From: Pseudomonas sediminis
GTDB lineage: Bacteria; Pseudomonadota; Gammaproteobacteria; Pseudomonadales; Pseudomonadaceae
Reading direction: 5' to 3'
Assembly: GCF_002741105.1 (NCBI RefSeq)
Contig: NZ_NIQU01000007.1
Coordinates: 62,001 to 126,000 of the forward strand
DNA length: 64,000 nt
In this document: piece after piece, positions 50,482-59,407 of the stretch
How the letters are laid out: each line of letters opens with the position of its first letter
How positions within the stretch are numbered: position 1 is the stretch's first letter
The notes under the pieces: model-generated
Databases searched by the model: none
Told to the model about the DNA's origin: nothing
What the model saw: only the letters and a program-made list of their open reading frames with translations
Translations under genes and position numbers: made by a program

Positions 50482-51196
50482 CGCTGGCCTCACGGATGAA
50501 ATCGAGCATCAAGACCGCCAAGGCATCTGCCTGCTCGCGCACGAAGGCATGGCCGCATTCTTCCAGCACGTCCACCTCACCCGCTGGCAACAGCGCCAGC
50601 AGTGCGTCGCCTGCCGCTGCTGGCACCAGCGCATCCTGCTCGGCCAGCAGGTGCAATTGCGGCCCGTTATACGCGGCCAGCGCAGCGCGATTGTCCAGGC
50701 TCGCCAGTAGGCGCAGCCCGGCCAGCAGAGCGGACTCGTCGCTGGTCGACAGATGGCTTTGCAACTGCCGTGACAGGCCGCGCGCGTCAGCACCACCCTG
50801 GGCACAGAGCATGGCGAAACGTTTGAGCGTAGCGCCGGCGTTCTCCTGGCAGCCCTCGTAGAAGGCTGCGTAGGTCTGTGCCTGCATGGCAGTCGGCCAG
50901 GTATCGCTGGCGACGAAACAGGCATTGCTGGCCAAGGTGATCAAGCCACGGCAGCGCTTGCCACGACGCGCAGCCAGGGCGGCGGCCAACATGCCACCGA
51001 GTGACCAGCCGGCCAGCCAGCAATCATGCGGCAGACGCGTATCCAGCTCGTCGAGCCAATCGGCAGCGGCCGCACTGCTCAGTCGCGGCAGGGCTGGCAC
51101 CTGCACCTGTATATCGCCACCCAACGCCTTGGCCAGCGGTTGCAGCAAGGCGCCGTCCAGGCCCCAGCCCGGCAATAGAATCAGCGTCTCACGCAT
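50474..51196 (-). CDS. bioH: Pimeloyl-ACP methyl ester carboxylesterase
   Basis: 240 residues, alpha/beta hydrolase. Nucleophile elbow AGWSLGG, late Asp in LLAEQDALVP and His in ECGHAFVRE. It cleaves the methyl ester after chain extension, releasing pimeloyl-ACP. It overlaps bioC and bioF by 8 nt each. Confidence 0.92.
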   Translation of the reverse strand: MRETLILLPGWGLDGALLQPLAKALGGDIQVQVPALPRLSSAAAADWLDELDTRLPHDCWLAGWSLGGMLAAALAARRGKRCRGLITLASNACFVASDTWPTAMQAQTYAAFYEGCQENAGATLKRFAMLCAQGGADARGLSRQLQSHLSTSDESALLAGLRLLASLDNRAALAAYNGPQLHLLAEQDALVPAAAGDALLALLPAGEVDVLEECGHAFVREQADALAVLMLDFIREASDV

Positions 51197-52358
51197 CGGT
51201 CTGCACCTGCGGCCAGCACTCGGCCAGCACCTCGAGTAGCAGTTCGAGCTGCGCATCGCTGTGCGCAGCAGACAAGGTCACGCGTAAACGGGCGCTGCCA
51301 GCCGGTACGGTCGGTGGGCGGATGGCGCCGACCAGCAGGCCGCGATCCTTGAGCAGCGCAGACAGCTTGAGCGCACGCGCACTGTCGCCGACCAGAATCG
51401 GCTGAATCGGGGTGGGACTATCCATCAGGCTAAGGCCGATCTCGGCGGCGCCCTGACGGAAGCGGGCGATCAACCGCTGCAAGTGTTCGCGACGCCAGCT
51501 TTCGCTGCGCAGAAGCTCCAGGCTCTTCAACGTGGCGCAGGCCACCGCCGGCGGTTGGCTCGTGGTGTAGATGTAGGGCCGGGCGAACTGAATCAGCGTC
51601 TCGATCAGCTCCTCGCTGCCGGCGACGAAGGCGCCAGCGGTACCAAAGGCCTTGCCCAGTGTGCCGACCAGCACCTGCACGTCATCCTGGCCAAGACCGA
51701 AGTGCTCGACGATACCGCCGCCGGTGGCGCCCAGCGGGCCGAAGCCATGGGCATCATCGACCATCACCCAGGCCTGCGCGGCGCGCGCCTCGGCGCACAA
51801 TGCCGGTAGATCGGCCAGGTCGCCGTCCATGCTGAACACACCATCGGTGACCACTAGGCAGTTTCCAGTGACCTTGCGCAGGCGGTTGGCCAGGCTCACT
51901 GCGTCGTTGTGCAGGTAGCGAGAGAATCGCGCCCCGCAGAGCAGGCCGGCATCGAGTAGCGAGGCGTGGTTGAGACGATCCTGCAGTACGCTGTCGCCCT
52001 GCCCGAGCAAGGCGGTGACGACCGCCAGGTTGGCCATGTAACCGGTGGAGAACAGCAGCGCACGCGGCCTGCCGGTGAACGCGGCCAGGGCCTCCTCCAG
52101 CTCATGGTGCGGGGTGCTGTGGCCGATCACCAGATGCGATGCGCCGCCGCCGACGCCCCATTTTTCCGCGCCCTGCTGCATGGCGCGGATCACCTCGGGG
52201 TGATTCGCCAGGCCGAGATAGTCATTGGAACAGAAGGCCAGTAGCTCCTGATCGTCCGCGCGCACCTGCGGCCCCTGCGGGGTCTGCAACAACGGGCGTT
52301 GGCGGAACAGATCGGCGGCCTGGCGCTCGGCCAGGCGCGTAGCAAGATCGAAGCTCAT
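51189..52358 (-). CDS. bioF: 8-amino-7-oxononanoate synthase
   Basis: 389 residues, PLP-dependent alpha-oxoamine synthase. CSNDYLGLANHP, VDDAHGFGPLG and the Schiff-base Lys in VGTLGKAFGTAG are present. It condenses pimeloyl-ACP with L-alanine. It follows bioB after 88 nt containing a REP unit and overlaps bioH by 8 nt. Confidence 0.95.
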   Translation of the reverse strand: MSFDLATRLAERQAADLFRQRPLLQTPQGPQVRADDQELLAFCSNDYLGLANHPEVIRAMQQGAEKWGVGGGASHLVIGHSTPHHELEEALAAFTGRPRALLFSTGYMANLAVVTALLGQGDSVLQDRLNHASLLDAGLLCGARFSRYLHNDAVSLANRLRKVTGNCLVVTDGVFSMDGDLADLPALCAEARAAQAWVMVDDAHGFGPLGATGGGIVEHFGLGQDDVQVLVGTLGKAFGTAGAFVAGSEELIETLIQFARPYIYTTSQPPAVACATLKSLELLRSESWRREHLQRLIARFRQGAAEIGLSLMDSPTPIQPILVGDSARALKLSALLKDRGLLVGAIRPPTVPAGSARLRVTLSAAHSDAQLELLLEVLAECWPQVQTDA

Positions 52359-52412
52359 GCACGTTTTCCGTAGGAGCGAGCGTCGCGAGCGAAAGACCAG
52401 GACAGGAGGTCA

Positions 52413-52436
52413 TTCGCGAGCAGAGCTCGCTCCCAC
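52413..52436. repeat. REP copy 3 between bioB and bioF
   Basis: TTCGCGAGCAGAGCTCGC-TCCCAC, with a second partial unit (GGAGCGAGCGTCGCGAGCGAA) at 52374-52394. Paired units could fold back on each other in the bioB-bioF mRNA gap. Confidence 0.65.
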
Positions 52437-52446
52437 ATAAAAGGAA

Positions 52447-53505
52447 TCAGGCCGAAGCGGCGTTGTAGAACAGCTTGGAATCGCGCTGCTCGACCAGCGC
52501 CTGCTCGATGGCCGCCTGGTGCACCTCGTCGGCGTGCTCTTCGCGCTCCTCAGGCTTTATGCCGAGGCGCTTGAACAGGGCCATGTCCTTATCCGCCTGC
52601 GGGTTGGCGGTGGTCAGCAGCTTCTCGCCGTAGAAAATCGAGTTGGCGCCCGCCATGAAGGCCAGGGCCTGCATCTGCTCGTTCATCGCCTCGCGGCCGG
52701 CAGACAGGCGCACGTGGGATTTCGGCATCATGATCCGCGCCACGGCCAGGGTACGGATGAAGTCGAATGGGTCGACGTCCTTCTCCTCGGCCAGCGGCGT
52801 GCCCTTGACCTTGACCAGCATGTTGATCGGCACGCTCTCCGGATGCTCAGGCAGGTTGGCCAACTGGATCAGCAACCCGGCGCGGTCATCCACCGACTCG
52901 CCCATGCCGAGAATGCCGCCCGAGCAGATCTTCATCCCCGCCTCGCGCACGTAAGCCAGGGTCTGCAGGCGCTCGCCGTAGGTGCGAGTAGTGATGATGC
53001 TGCCGTAGAACTCCGGCGAGGTGTCGAGGTTGTGGTTGTAGTAGTCCAGGCCCGCGTCAGCCAGCGCCTGGGTCTGCTCCTGATCAAGGCGACCAAGGGT
53101 CATGCAGGTTTCCAGGCCGAGCTTCTTCACGCCCTTCACCATTTCCAGCACGTAAGGCATGTCCTTGGCGGACGGATGCTTCCAGGCCGCGCCCATGCAG
53201 AAACGCGTGGAGCCGATGGCCTTGGCCTCGGCGGCCGCCTCCAGCACCTTCTGCACTTCCATCAGCTTTTCCTTGTCCAGGCCGGTGTTGTAGTGGCCGG
53301 ACTGCGGGCAGTACTTGCAGTCTTCGGGGCAGGCGCCGGTCTTGATCGACAGCAGTGTGGAAACCTGCACGCGGTTCGGGTCGAAGTGTTGGCGATGGAT
53401 GCTCTGCGCCTGGAACAGCAGGTCGTTGAAAGGCTGCTCGAACAGCGCGCGAACCTCGGCGAGGCTCCAGTCGTGGCGGGTGGTGATTTCGGCGGTTGCG
53501 CTCAT
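52447..53505 (-). CDS. bioB: Biotin synthase
   Basis: 352 residues, radical-SAM. The CxxxCxxC motif in GACPEDCKYC binds the 4Fe-4S cluster; YYNHNLDTS and ICSGGILGMGE are family signatures. It inserts sulfur into dethiobiotin. ATG 53505 has AAGGA upstream. A BirA-type operator lies about 90 nt before the start. Confidence 0.96.
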   Translation of the reverse strand: MSATAEITTRHDWSLAEVRALFEQPFNDLLFQAQSIHRQHFDPNRVQVSTLLSIKTGACPEDCKYCPQSGHYNTGLDKEKLMEVQKVLEAAAEAKAIGSTRFCMGAAWKHPSAKDMPYVLEMVKGVKKLGLETCMTLGRLDQEQTQALADAGLDYYNHNLDTSPEFYGSIITTRTYGERLQTLAYVREAGMKICSGGILGMGESVDDRAGLLIQLANLPEHPESVPINMLVKVKGTPLAEEKDVDPFDFIRTLAVARIMMPKSHVRLSAGREAMNEQMQALAFMAGANSIFYGEKLLTTANPQADKDMALFKRLGIKPEEREEHADEVHQAAIEQALVEQRDSKLFYNAASA

Positions 53506-53593
53506 CTGAGAAGTCCTTCGACGCTTGGTGGCATCTGTTGTCAGGCCCACACGGGGCATTCAGGCTTTGGCCATCATAAGTGGCGATTGGATG

Positions 53594-53625
53594 CTGTCAA
53601 CCACGATAAAGACACAGGTTTACAT
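53594..53625. promoter_or_regulatory. BirA-type biotin operator
   Basis: CTGTCAACC, a 14-nt spacer and GGTTTACAT match the TTGTAAACC-N14/15-GGTTTACAA consensus bound by biotinyl-AMP-charged BirA, placed at the bioB promoter. Confidence 0.75.
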
Positions 53626-53701
53626 ATGATCAATTAATAACCAATAGAACTTATGTCATGGCACAAGGCCAAATGCTTACCCCTCCCACAGGATTTTCTG
53701 C

Positions 53702-53995
53702 ATGCAGGTTGAAGGTTTTTTCGAAGGACTCGGCGAAGCGCTGGGTCGCGCCATCCGTTTCATCGTCGACATGTTGTCCGGCGTGCTAGGCGCCATGGCC
53801 GATGCCATCGACGACTTTCTCCAGGGTATGGCCAGGGCCATTGGCATGGACGTGTCGATATTCAGCATCATCCTGCTGATCATCGGCCTGCTGTTCCTGT
53901 TCAGCGGCGCTCGTTCACTGCTGCGCGGCTCGATCATCGGCGGGGTGATCTGGCTGTTCCTCGGCCTGATCGTCATGGGCTGGCTCATCCGCTGA
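53702..53995 (+). CDS. Small two-helix membrane protein, unknown
   Basis: 97 residues. The N-terminal half is amphipathic (FFEGLGEALGRAIRFIVDML), followed by two membrane helices (about 53-68 and 78-96) linked by GARSLLRGS. The ATG lies only a few bases after CTGCATGCAGG sequence, with no strong Shine-Dalgarno. I do not recognise a family. It precedes comF by 43 nt but no functional link is evident. Confidence 0.6.
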   Translation: MQVEGFFEGLGEALGRAIRFIVDMLSGVLGAMADAIDDFLQGMARAIGMDVSIFSIILLIIGLLFLFSGARSLLRGSIIGGVIWLFLGLIVMGWLIR

Positions 53996-54038
53996 CGCGA
54001 ACTACACTTCAGGCACCACCGCTCATGAATGAGCCGCG

Positions 54039-54779
54039 ATGCCAGCGTTCGACCCAACCCTCCTGCAACGCCTCCCCTGGCTGCGACCGCGCCGCCATTG
54101 CCAGCTTTGCGACGAAACCACCGATCACCCCACGCACGCGGTCTGCACGGCTTGCGAGGCCGAGTTGCCGTGGCTCGGTGCGCATTGCCAGATCTGTGCG
54201 GTGCCATTGCCGGCCCACGGCATGATCTGCGGCGCCTGCCAGAACAAGCCGCCGAGTTTCAGCCGCGTGGAGGCGCCCTGGCGCTATGCCTTTCCCGTCG
54301 ACAATCTGATCACCCGCTTCAAGCATCAGGCGCAATGGCCATACGGCCGTCTGCTCGCCGAACTGCTGGCTGAACACCTTCGCCATGCCTATGACGAAGG
54401 CCTGCCACGACCCCAGGCGCTGTTGCCCGTTCCACTGGCGCGCAAGCGCCAGCGGCGACGCGGCTTCAATCAGGCGCAGATGCTCGCCGAGTGGCTGAGC
54501 ACCAGCCTCGACCTGCCGGTAGAGCGAGACTGGCTTCAGCGCCGTGTCGATACGCCCGCACAGCAAGGGCTGGATGCCGCGACGCGCAAGCGCAATCTGC
54601 GTCAGGCCTTCAGCCTGGAACTGCAGGCCAAGGTGGCTGGCGCGCACCTGGCGCTGGTCGACGACGTGCTCACCACCGGCGCCACGGCGGGCGTGCTCGC
54701 CCATCTGCTGCGTCGCGCCGGCGCCCTGCGCGTCGATGTGTATTGCCTGGCCCGCACGCCACGGCCGGGCGATGGCTGA
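54039..54779 (+). CDS. ComF-family phosphoribosyltransferase-like protein
   Basis: 246 residues. An N-terminal double zinc ribbon (CQLCDE, CTAC, CQIC, CGAC) is followed by a type I PRTase domain with the PRPP loop LALVDDVLTTGAT. ComF homologues support DNA uptake or recombination in naturally competent bacteria; the biochemical role is unresolved. It lies just upstream of modE. Confidence 0.88.
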   Translation: MPAFDPTLLQRLPWLRPRRHCQLCDETTDHPTHAVCTACEAELPWLGAHCQICAVPLPAHGMICGACQNKPPSFSRVEAPWRYAFPVDNLITRFKHQAQWPYGRLLAELLAEHLRHAYDEGLPRPQALLPVPLARKRQRRRGFNQAQMLAEWLSTSLDLPVERDWLQRRVDTPAQQGLDAATRKRNLRQAFSLELQAKVAGAHLALVDDVLTTGATAGVLAHLLRRAGALRVDVYCLARTPRPGDG

Positions 54780-54840
54780 CTTGACGCGCCAGGCGCAGTC
54801 ACGCACCTTGCCCGACATCCTTCCTGGCCACGCCTCAATC

Positions 54841-55605
54841 ATGTCGCAGCTCGATCCCCTCGCCCAACTGCTCAGCCGCCGCCCGAAACGCCTGGCCCTG
54901 CTCGAGCAGATCGCCGAACAAGGCTCCATCACCCGCGCCGCCAAAGCCGCCGGGCTGAGCTACAAGGCCGCCTGGGACGCCATCGACGAGTTGAACAACC
55001 TCTCGGAGCAGCCCCTGGTCAGCCGCAACGTCGGCGGCAAAGGCGGCGGCGGTGCACGCCTGACACCCGCTGGCGAACGTCTGCTGGCACTGCAACAACG
55101 CCTGCAGGCGCTGCAGGTGCAACTGCTGCAGGCCGCCGGTGACGACGCCGACCTGGCGCTGCTCGGCCGCCTGATGCTGCGCACCAGTGCGCGTAACCAG
55201 CTCACCGGCCGCGTGCGCGCGATTCACGCCCACGGCCACAACGACCTGATCGATATCGAACTGCCCGGCGGCAGCCGCCTGCAAGCGCAGATCACCCATG
55301 ACAGCACCGAGAACCTGCAACTGAGCGAAGGCAGCGGCGTGGTCGCCCTGATCAAGGCTGGCTGGCTGGAACTACAGCCACTCGATGCACCGCCAGCAGA
55401 ACAGCACAATGCTCTCGAAGGCCGTATCGAACAGATTCTGCCGGCCAGCGACGGCCCCAGCGATGTGCGCATCAGCCTGCCTAATGGTCAAACCCTGTGC
55501 GCCCTGCTCGAATCCGCTCGCCTGGCCGAGCTGGGCCTGCGCGTCGGCGACCCGGTGCGCGCACAGTTCGCCGCCAGCCAGGTGCTGCTCGGTACGCAAC
55601 TGTAG
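54841..55605 (+). CDS. modE: ModE-type molybdate-responsive regulator
   Basis: 254 residues. An N-terminal LysR-like winged helix (QGSITRAAKAAGLSYKAAWDAIDEL) is followed by two Mop/TOBE domains (residues ~120-185 and 190-254) that bind molybdate. ATG 54841 gives the usual N-terminus, although an in-frame ATG at 54772 exists and neither has a good Shine-Dalgarno. The modABC transporter it would repress is not in the window. Confidence 0.85.
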   Translation: MSQLDPLAQLLSRRPKRLALLEQIAEQGSITRAAKAAGLSYKAAWDAIDELNNLSEQPLVSRNVGGKGGGGARLTPAGERLLALQQRLQALQVQLLQAAGDDADLALLGRLMLRTSARNQLTGRVRAIHAHGHNDLIDIELPGGSRLQAQITHDSTENLQLSEGSGVVALIKAGWLELQPLDAPPAEQHNALEGRIEQILPASDGPSDVRISLPNGQTLCALLESARLAELGLRVGDPVRAQFAASQVLLGTQL

Positions 55606-55703
55606 GGCGGCTGCAACTCGCTGATAACGCCAACGGCGGGTTACACCCGCCCTAGGTTCAGCGCAAGCCGGTAGACTGGGCGCCCACTCACGCGGAGCCG
55701 TTC

Positions 55704-56678
55704 ATGAGCCATCCCTTTTCCACCCTCACCCCGGATCTGGTGCTCGATGCCGTGGAGAGCCTTGGCTACCTCAGCGACGCCCGCGTATTGGCACTCAACA
55801 GTTATGAGAACCGCGTCTATCAAGTCGGCATCGAGGACGAAACACCGCTGATCGCCAAGTTCTATCGCCCGGATCGCTGGAGCGATGCGGCAATCCGCGA
55901 GGAGCACAGTTTCAGCGCCGAGCTGGCCGAGCACGAGGTCCCGGTGGTGGCGCCACTGGCGCGCGATGGCGAGACACTGTTCGAGCACGTCGGCTTCCGC
56001 TTCGCCCTGTTCCCGCGCCGGGGCGGCCGCGCGCCGGAGCCGGGCAACCTCGACCAGCTGTACCGCCTTGGCCAGTTGCTCGGACGCATGCACGCCATCG
56101 GCGCCAGTCGTCCTTTCGCTCACCGCGAAACCCTGGCGGTGGACAACTTCGGCCATGCAGCCCTGGCCTCTCTGCTCGACGGCGGCTTCGTGCCGCGCAG
56201 CCTGCTGCCGGCCTACGAGTCGGTAGCGCGCGACCTGCTCGCCCGCCTCGATGAACTCTTCGCTCGTGTGCGCTACACGCCGATTCGCCTGCACGGCGAC
56301 TGCCACCCAGGCAACCTGCTGCACCGTGACGACGCCTTCCATGTCGTCGACCTCGATGACTGCCGCATGGGCCCGGCTGTGCAGGACCTGTGGATGATGC
56401 TGGCCGGCGAACGTCATGAACGCCTTGGCCAGTTGGCCGAGCTGGTCGACGGCTATCAGGAGTTCCATGATTTTGCCTCTCGCGAGTTGCCGCTGATCGA
56501 AGGTCTGCGCGCCCTGCGTCTGATGCATCACAGCGCCTGGATCGCCCGCCGCTGGGACGACCCGGCCTTCCCCCTGGCCTTCCCCTGGTTTGCCGGCGAG
56601 CGCTACTGGGGCGACCAGATTCTCGCCCTGCGCGAACAGATGGCCGCACTGGATGAAGAGCCGCTGCGACTGTTCTGA
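55704..56678 (+). CDS. srkA: Stress response kinase SrkA (YihE/RdoA family)
   Basis: 324 residues, APH-like fold. The catalytic loop LHGDCHPGNLL and metal motif VVDLDDCRMGP are intact. SrkA is a Ser/Thr kinase that counters envelope and oxidative stress death pathways in E. coli, often linked with DsbA and Cpx. No dsbA is adjacent here. Confidence 0.9.
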   Translation: MSHPFSTLTPDLVLDAVESLGYLSDARVLALNSYENRVYQVGIEDETPLIAKFYRPDRWSDAAIREEHSFSAELAEHEVPVVAPLARDGETLFEHVGFRFALFPRRGGRAPEPGNLDQLYRLGQLLGRMHAIGASRPFAHRETLAVDNFGHAALASLLDGGFVPRSLLPAYESVARDLLARLDELFARVRYTPIRLHGDCHPGNLLHRDDAFHVVDLDDCRMGPAVQDLWMMLAGERHERLGQLAELVDGYQEFHDFASRELPLIEGLRALRLMHHSAWIARRWDDPAFPLAFPWFAGERYWGDQILALREQMAALDEEPLRLF

Positions 56679-56682
56679 GCCG

Positions 56683-56715
56683 ATGCAATCCGGGAGCGCA
56701 GTTCCCGGATTGCAT
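56683..56715. terminator. Hairpin after srkA
   Basis: ATGCAATCCGGGA and TCCCGGATTGCAT form a perfect 13-bp stem with a 7-nt loop, immediately after the stop. No T run, so it may be a REP-like element that acts as a weak terminator. Confidence 0.5.
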
Positions 56716-56896
56716 ACGGGCTACGCACCGACCGCGCCACGTCCTCGCACCGATACAGTTGCGCGCACCGCGTAAAGTTTGCCTTACGACTTTGCCGGCG
56801 TTTCGGTATACATAAAAAGCTGAACGGACAGACAAGGCAGAGGCCAGAGCGCTAGAATTTCGCGGCAACCGTTAGCTGCCTAACCAAGGATTCTCG

Positions 56897-57790
56897 ATGG
56901 CCACCGCCAACCCGCAACGCGGGTACGTTCTGGGCCTTACCGCCTACATCATCTGGGGCCTGTTCCCGCTCTACTTCAAAGCCCTGCAAAGCGTGCCGGC
57001 GATGGAAATCATCGTGCACCGCGTGCTCTGGTCCGCGCTGTTCGGCGGCCTGCTGCTGCTCGTCTGGAAGCACCCTGGCTGGTGGCGCGAGCTGCGTGAC
57101 AACCCCAAACGCCTGGCGGTGCTGGCCGGCTGCGGCCTGCTGATCGCGACCAACTGGCTGGTATACGTGTGGGCGGTGAACAACGACCGCATGATCGAGG
57201 CCAGCCTGGGCTACTACATCAACCCCTTGATCAACGTATTGCTCGGCCTGCTGATTCTCGGTGAGCGCTTGCGTCGCCTGCAGTGGCTGGCCGTGGCCCT
57301 GGCCGCGATAGGCGTGCTGCAACAACTGTGGCAGGTCGGCAGCCTGCCCTGGGTATCGCTGGTGCTGGCGCTGACCTTCGGCTTCTATGGATTGATCCGC
57401 AAACAGGCGCCTGTGGCGGCACTGCCCGGATTGGTGGTGGAAACCTGGTTGCTGGTGCCGGTAGCGTTGGCCTGGCTGGTTTTGCACCCTGCGGCGATGA
57501 GCAGCCAGGCAAGTTTCTGGACCAGCAGCGAAGCGCTGTGGCTGGCCGCCGCCGGGCCGATCACCCTGGTGCCGCTGGTGTGCTTCAACGCCGCGGCGCG
57601 GCATCTGCCTTACACCACGCTGGGCTTCCTGCAATACCTGGCTCCGACCCTGGTACTGCTGCAAGCCATCTTGCTGTTCGATGAGCACTTCTCGCCGAGT
57701 ACCCTGCTGGCCTTCGCCTGCATATGGGCGGGGCTTTTTGTGTACAGCCTGGATATCTGGCTGAACCTGCGCAAGCGCTCGACGCAGTAA
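56897..57790 (+). CDS. rarD: RarD-type EamA transporter
   Basis: 297 residues with ten membrane helices and the RarD segments LTAYIIWGLFPLYFKAL and EASLGYYINPLINVLLG. A drug/metabolite-superfamily exporter with unknown substrate; RarD is linked to chloramphenicol tolerance in some species. AAGGA lies about 8 nt before the ATG. Confidence 0.9.
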   Translation: MATANPQRGYVLGLTAYIIWGLFPLYFKALQSVPAMEIIVHRVLWSALFGGLLLLVWKHPGWWRELRDNPKRLAVLAGCGLLIATNWLVYVWAVNNDRMIEASLGYYINPLINVLLGLLILGERLRRLQWLAVALAAIGVLQQLWQVGSLPWVSLVLALTFGFYGLIRKQAPVAALPGLVVETWLLVPVALAWLVLHPAAMSSQASFWTSSEALWLAAAGPITLVPLVCFNAAARHLPYTTLGFLQYLAPTLVLLQAILLFDEHFSPSTLLAFACIWAGLFVYSLDIWLNLRKRSTQ

Positions 57791-57796
57791 AAGGCT

Positions 57797-57871
57797 GGTG
57801 CGCACAGCGGCACCCTACCCGCGCCTGCGAATCTCGTAGGGTGTCGCGGGGCCGCCCAGGCTATGCGCACC
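57797..57871. repeat. Nested inverted repeat after rarD
   Basis: GGTGCGCA (57797-57804) with TGCGCACC (57864-57871) encloses CACCCTAC (57811-57818) with GTAGGGTG (57836-57843). The inner arms match the GTAGGGTGGA repeats elsewhere in the window. The rest of the 309-nt gap to 58100 has only the next terminator. Confidence 0.55.
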
Positions 57872-58023
57872 GGGGTCGATAGGGCACTGAGCAGAAAACG
57901 CTCAACTATCCCCAGGCCGCGTCAGCCTTGAGGCTGAGCGTGTCATCCCCGGCTTACCCACAGACCCATCCCCGGCATTTGTGCACAAGCCTTTGATCCT
58001 GTTGAATTTTTAGCCAGACAATG

Positions 58024-58058
58024 AAAAGCCCCGGGACACTAGACAGTGCGCCGGGGCT
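58024..58058 (-). terminator. Terminator of the ACT-domain regulator gene
   Basis: On the minus strand AGCCCCGG pairs with CCGGGGCT, enclosing CACT/AGTG, and is followed by TTTTCATT. Confidence 0.75.
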
Positions 58059-58099
58059 CCCCAGTTTATCCACAGGCTGATCCACGCATACCGTGGATA

Positions 58100-58618
58100 T
58101 CAATCCTCAGCGCGCAGATTCAGCTCCACCATCAGGTCATCGGCCAGGGTTTCCAGGCGTGCCTGCAATTGCTCCAGGGCCAGCGTCTCCGGCACGGCCA
58201 GCAGCGCTTCGGCGGTGAACAGCAACTCGCCGCTCATCGGCGCTGGCGCCACCTCGGTCAGCAGGCTCTCCAGATTGACGCCCTGTTCGGCCAACACGCG
58301 AGTGATATCGCGGACGATACCGGGCCGGTCGTTACCCACCAGTTCCAGGCGAATCGCGCTGAAGCGCCCGCCCGGCTCGCTGCCGCTGGCCGCCAGTTGC
58401 ACGCGAATGCCTTGCGCGCTGAGGGCTTCGAGCGCCTTAATCAGGCCGCCGTGGGCCTCGGCCGGTACATCCACACGCACGATCCCGGCGAACTGCCCGG
58501 CCATGCGCGCCATGCGGCTCTCCAGCCAGTTGCCGCCGTGGGTCGCTACACAACCCGCCAAGCGCTCGACCAACCCGGGTTGGTCCTCGGCAATCACCGT
58601 CAGTACCAGATGATCCAT
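58100..58618 (-). CDS. ACT-domain protein of the GcvR type
   Basis: 172 residues made of two ACT domains (about 3-75 and 90-165), with VIAEDQPGLVERLA and LVGNDRPGIVRDITRVLAEQGVNLE. This is the architecture of GcvR, the glycine-cleavage repressor partner of GcvA in E. coli, and of related amino-acid-sensing proteins. It has no DNA-binding domain, so it must act through a partner. Confidence 0.82.
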   Translation of the reverse strand: MDHLVLTVIAEDQPGLVERLAGCVATHGGNWLESRMARMAGQFAGIVRVDVPAEAHGGLIKALEALSAQGIRVQLAASGSEPGGRFSAIRLELVGNDRPGIVRDITRVLAEQGVNLESLLTEVAPAPMSGELLFTAEALLAVPETLALEQLQARLETLADDLMVELNLRAED

Positions 58619-58654
58619 GTACTACCTCACTCGTTCACACAGGGTTCGAAAAGG

Positions 58655-59104
58655 TCAGCCGCGCAGCGACAACCAATAGGTGAAGAACTGTTCGTCACGT
58701 ACGTAGCCAAGCCGCTCGTAAAGGCTCTGGCCGGCCAGATTGGTTTTCGCCGTTTCCAGTTGCAGACCACAAGCGCCGGTTGCCTCGGCATGTGCGCGGG
58801 CGGCGTTCATCAATGCCTCGCCAACGCCGCAACGGCGCGCGCTTTCGTCGACATACAGATCGCTGAGCAACCAGGCCGGTTCCAGCGCCAACGAGGACTG
58901 AAAGGGATAAAGCTGCACGAAGCCCTGCGCCGCGGCCTGCTCGTCGCGGGCGATGAACAGTTGCGAATCACCGCGCTGCAGGCGCTGGCCAAGAAAGCTG
59001 GCAACTTCCGCCGCGTCCCGCGGAACTTGGTAGAAGCGCAGGTAGCCGACGAACAGACGGGTGAGATCAACAAGGTCGGCAGCAACAACAGCGGATACCG
59101 TCAT
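58655..59104 (-). CDS. GNAT-family acetyltransferase
   Basis: 149 residues. The acetyl-CoA loop appears as ARRCGVGEALMNAA and the C-terminal SLYERLGYVRDE is typical. ATG 59104 gives the conserved start. The substrate is unknown. It lies 37 nt upstream of the ACT-domain gene on the same strand and may be co-transcribed. Confidence 0.85.
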   Translation of the reverse strand: MTVSAVVAADLVDLTRLFVGYLRFYQVPRDAAEVASFLGQRLQRGDSQLFIARDEQAAAQGFVQLYPFQSSLALEPAWLLSDLYVDESARRCGVGEALMNAARAHAEATGACGLQLETAKTNLAGQSLYERLGYVRDEQFFTYWLSLRG

Positions 59105-59332
59105 GGCAGGCTCCAGAATGACTGAAAGGCAGTATAGGCGAGGTGGCGTAGGCCATATCGGCGCACTTGTCAGCAGCCGACTCAATTAATCGTGTACGAT
59201 TTTGCTTATTTTGTGGAACAATAGCGCACTTTTTTGCACGCACAGCGCACTAAATGTGACCATAAATAGTCTTTTGGTCGCAGACTGACGCTACCCCGCT
59301 GCATTTACCCAGGATCTTGATGTAGTATGCCG

Positions 59333-59371
59333 CGCTTTGGACTACAAGACGGAAACCCCGTCTCCAAAGCG
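59333..59371 (+). other. Leader hairpin upstream of glcB
   Basis: CGCTTTGGA (59333-59341) pairs with TCCAAAGCG (59363-59371), enclosing GACGG/CCGTC. It lies 37 nt before the glcB ATG, so it would be in the 5' untranslated leader. Otherwise 59105-59407 holds no gene. Confidence 0.5.
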
Positions 59372-59407
59372 GCTATTGAGTAGAGCTCAGAGAGAGTGAG
59401 GCAAGTG

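Noticed and set aside
57950..58075. DnaA boxes or origin-like region (TTACCCACA, TTGTGCACAA, TTATCCACA)
   Set aside because: Only one perfect box, no AT-rich unwinding stretch, and no dnaA, dnaN or gidA nearby; probably chance.
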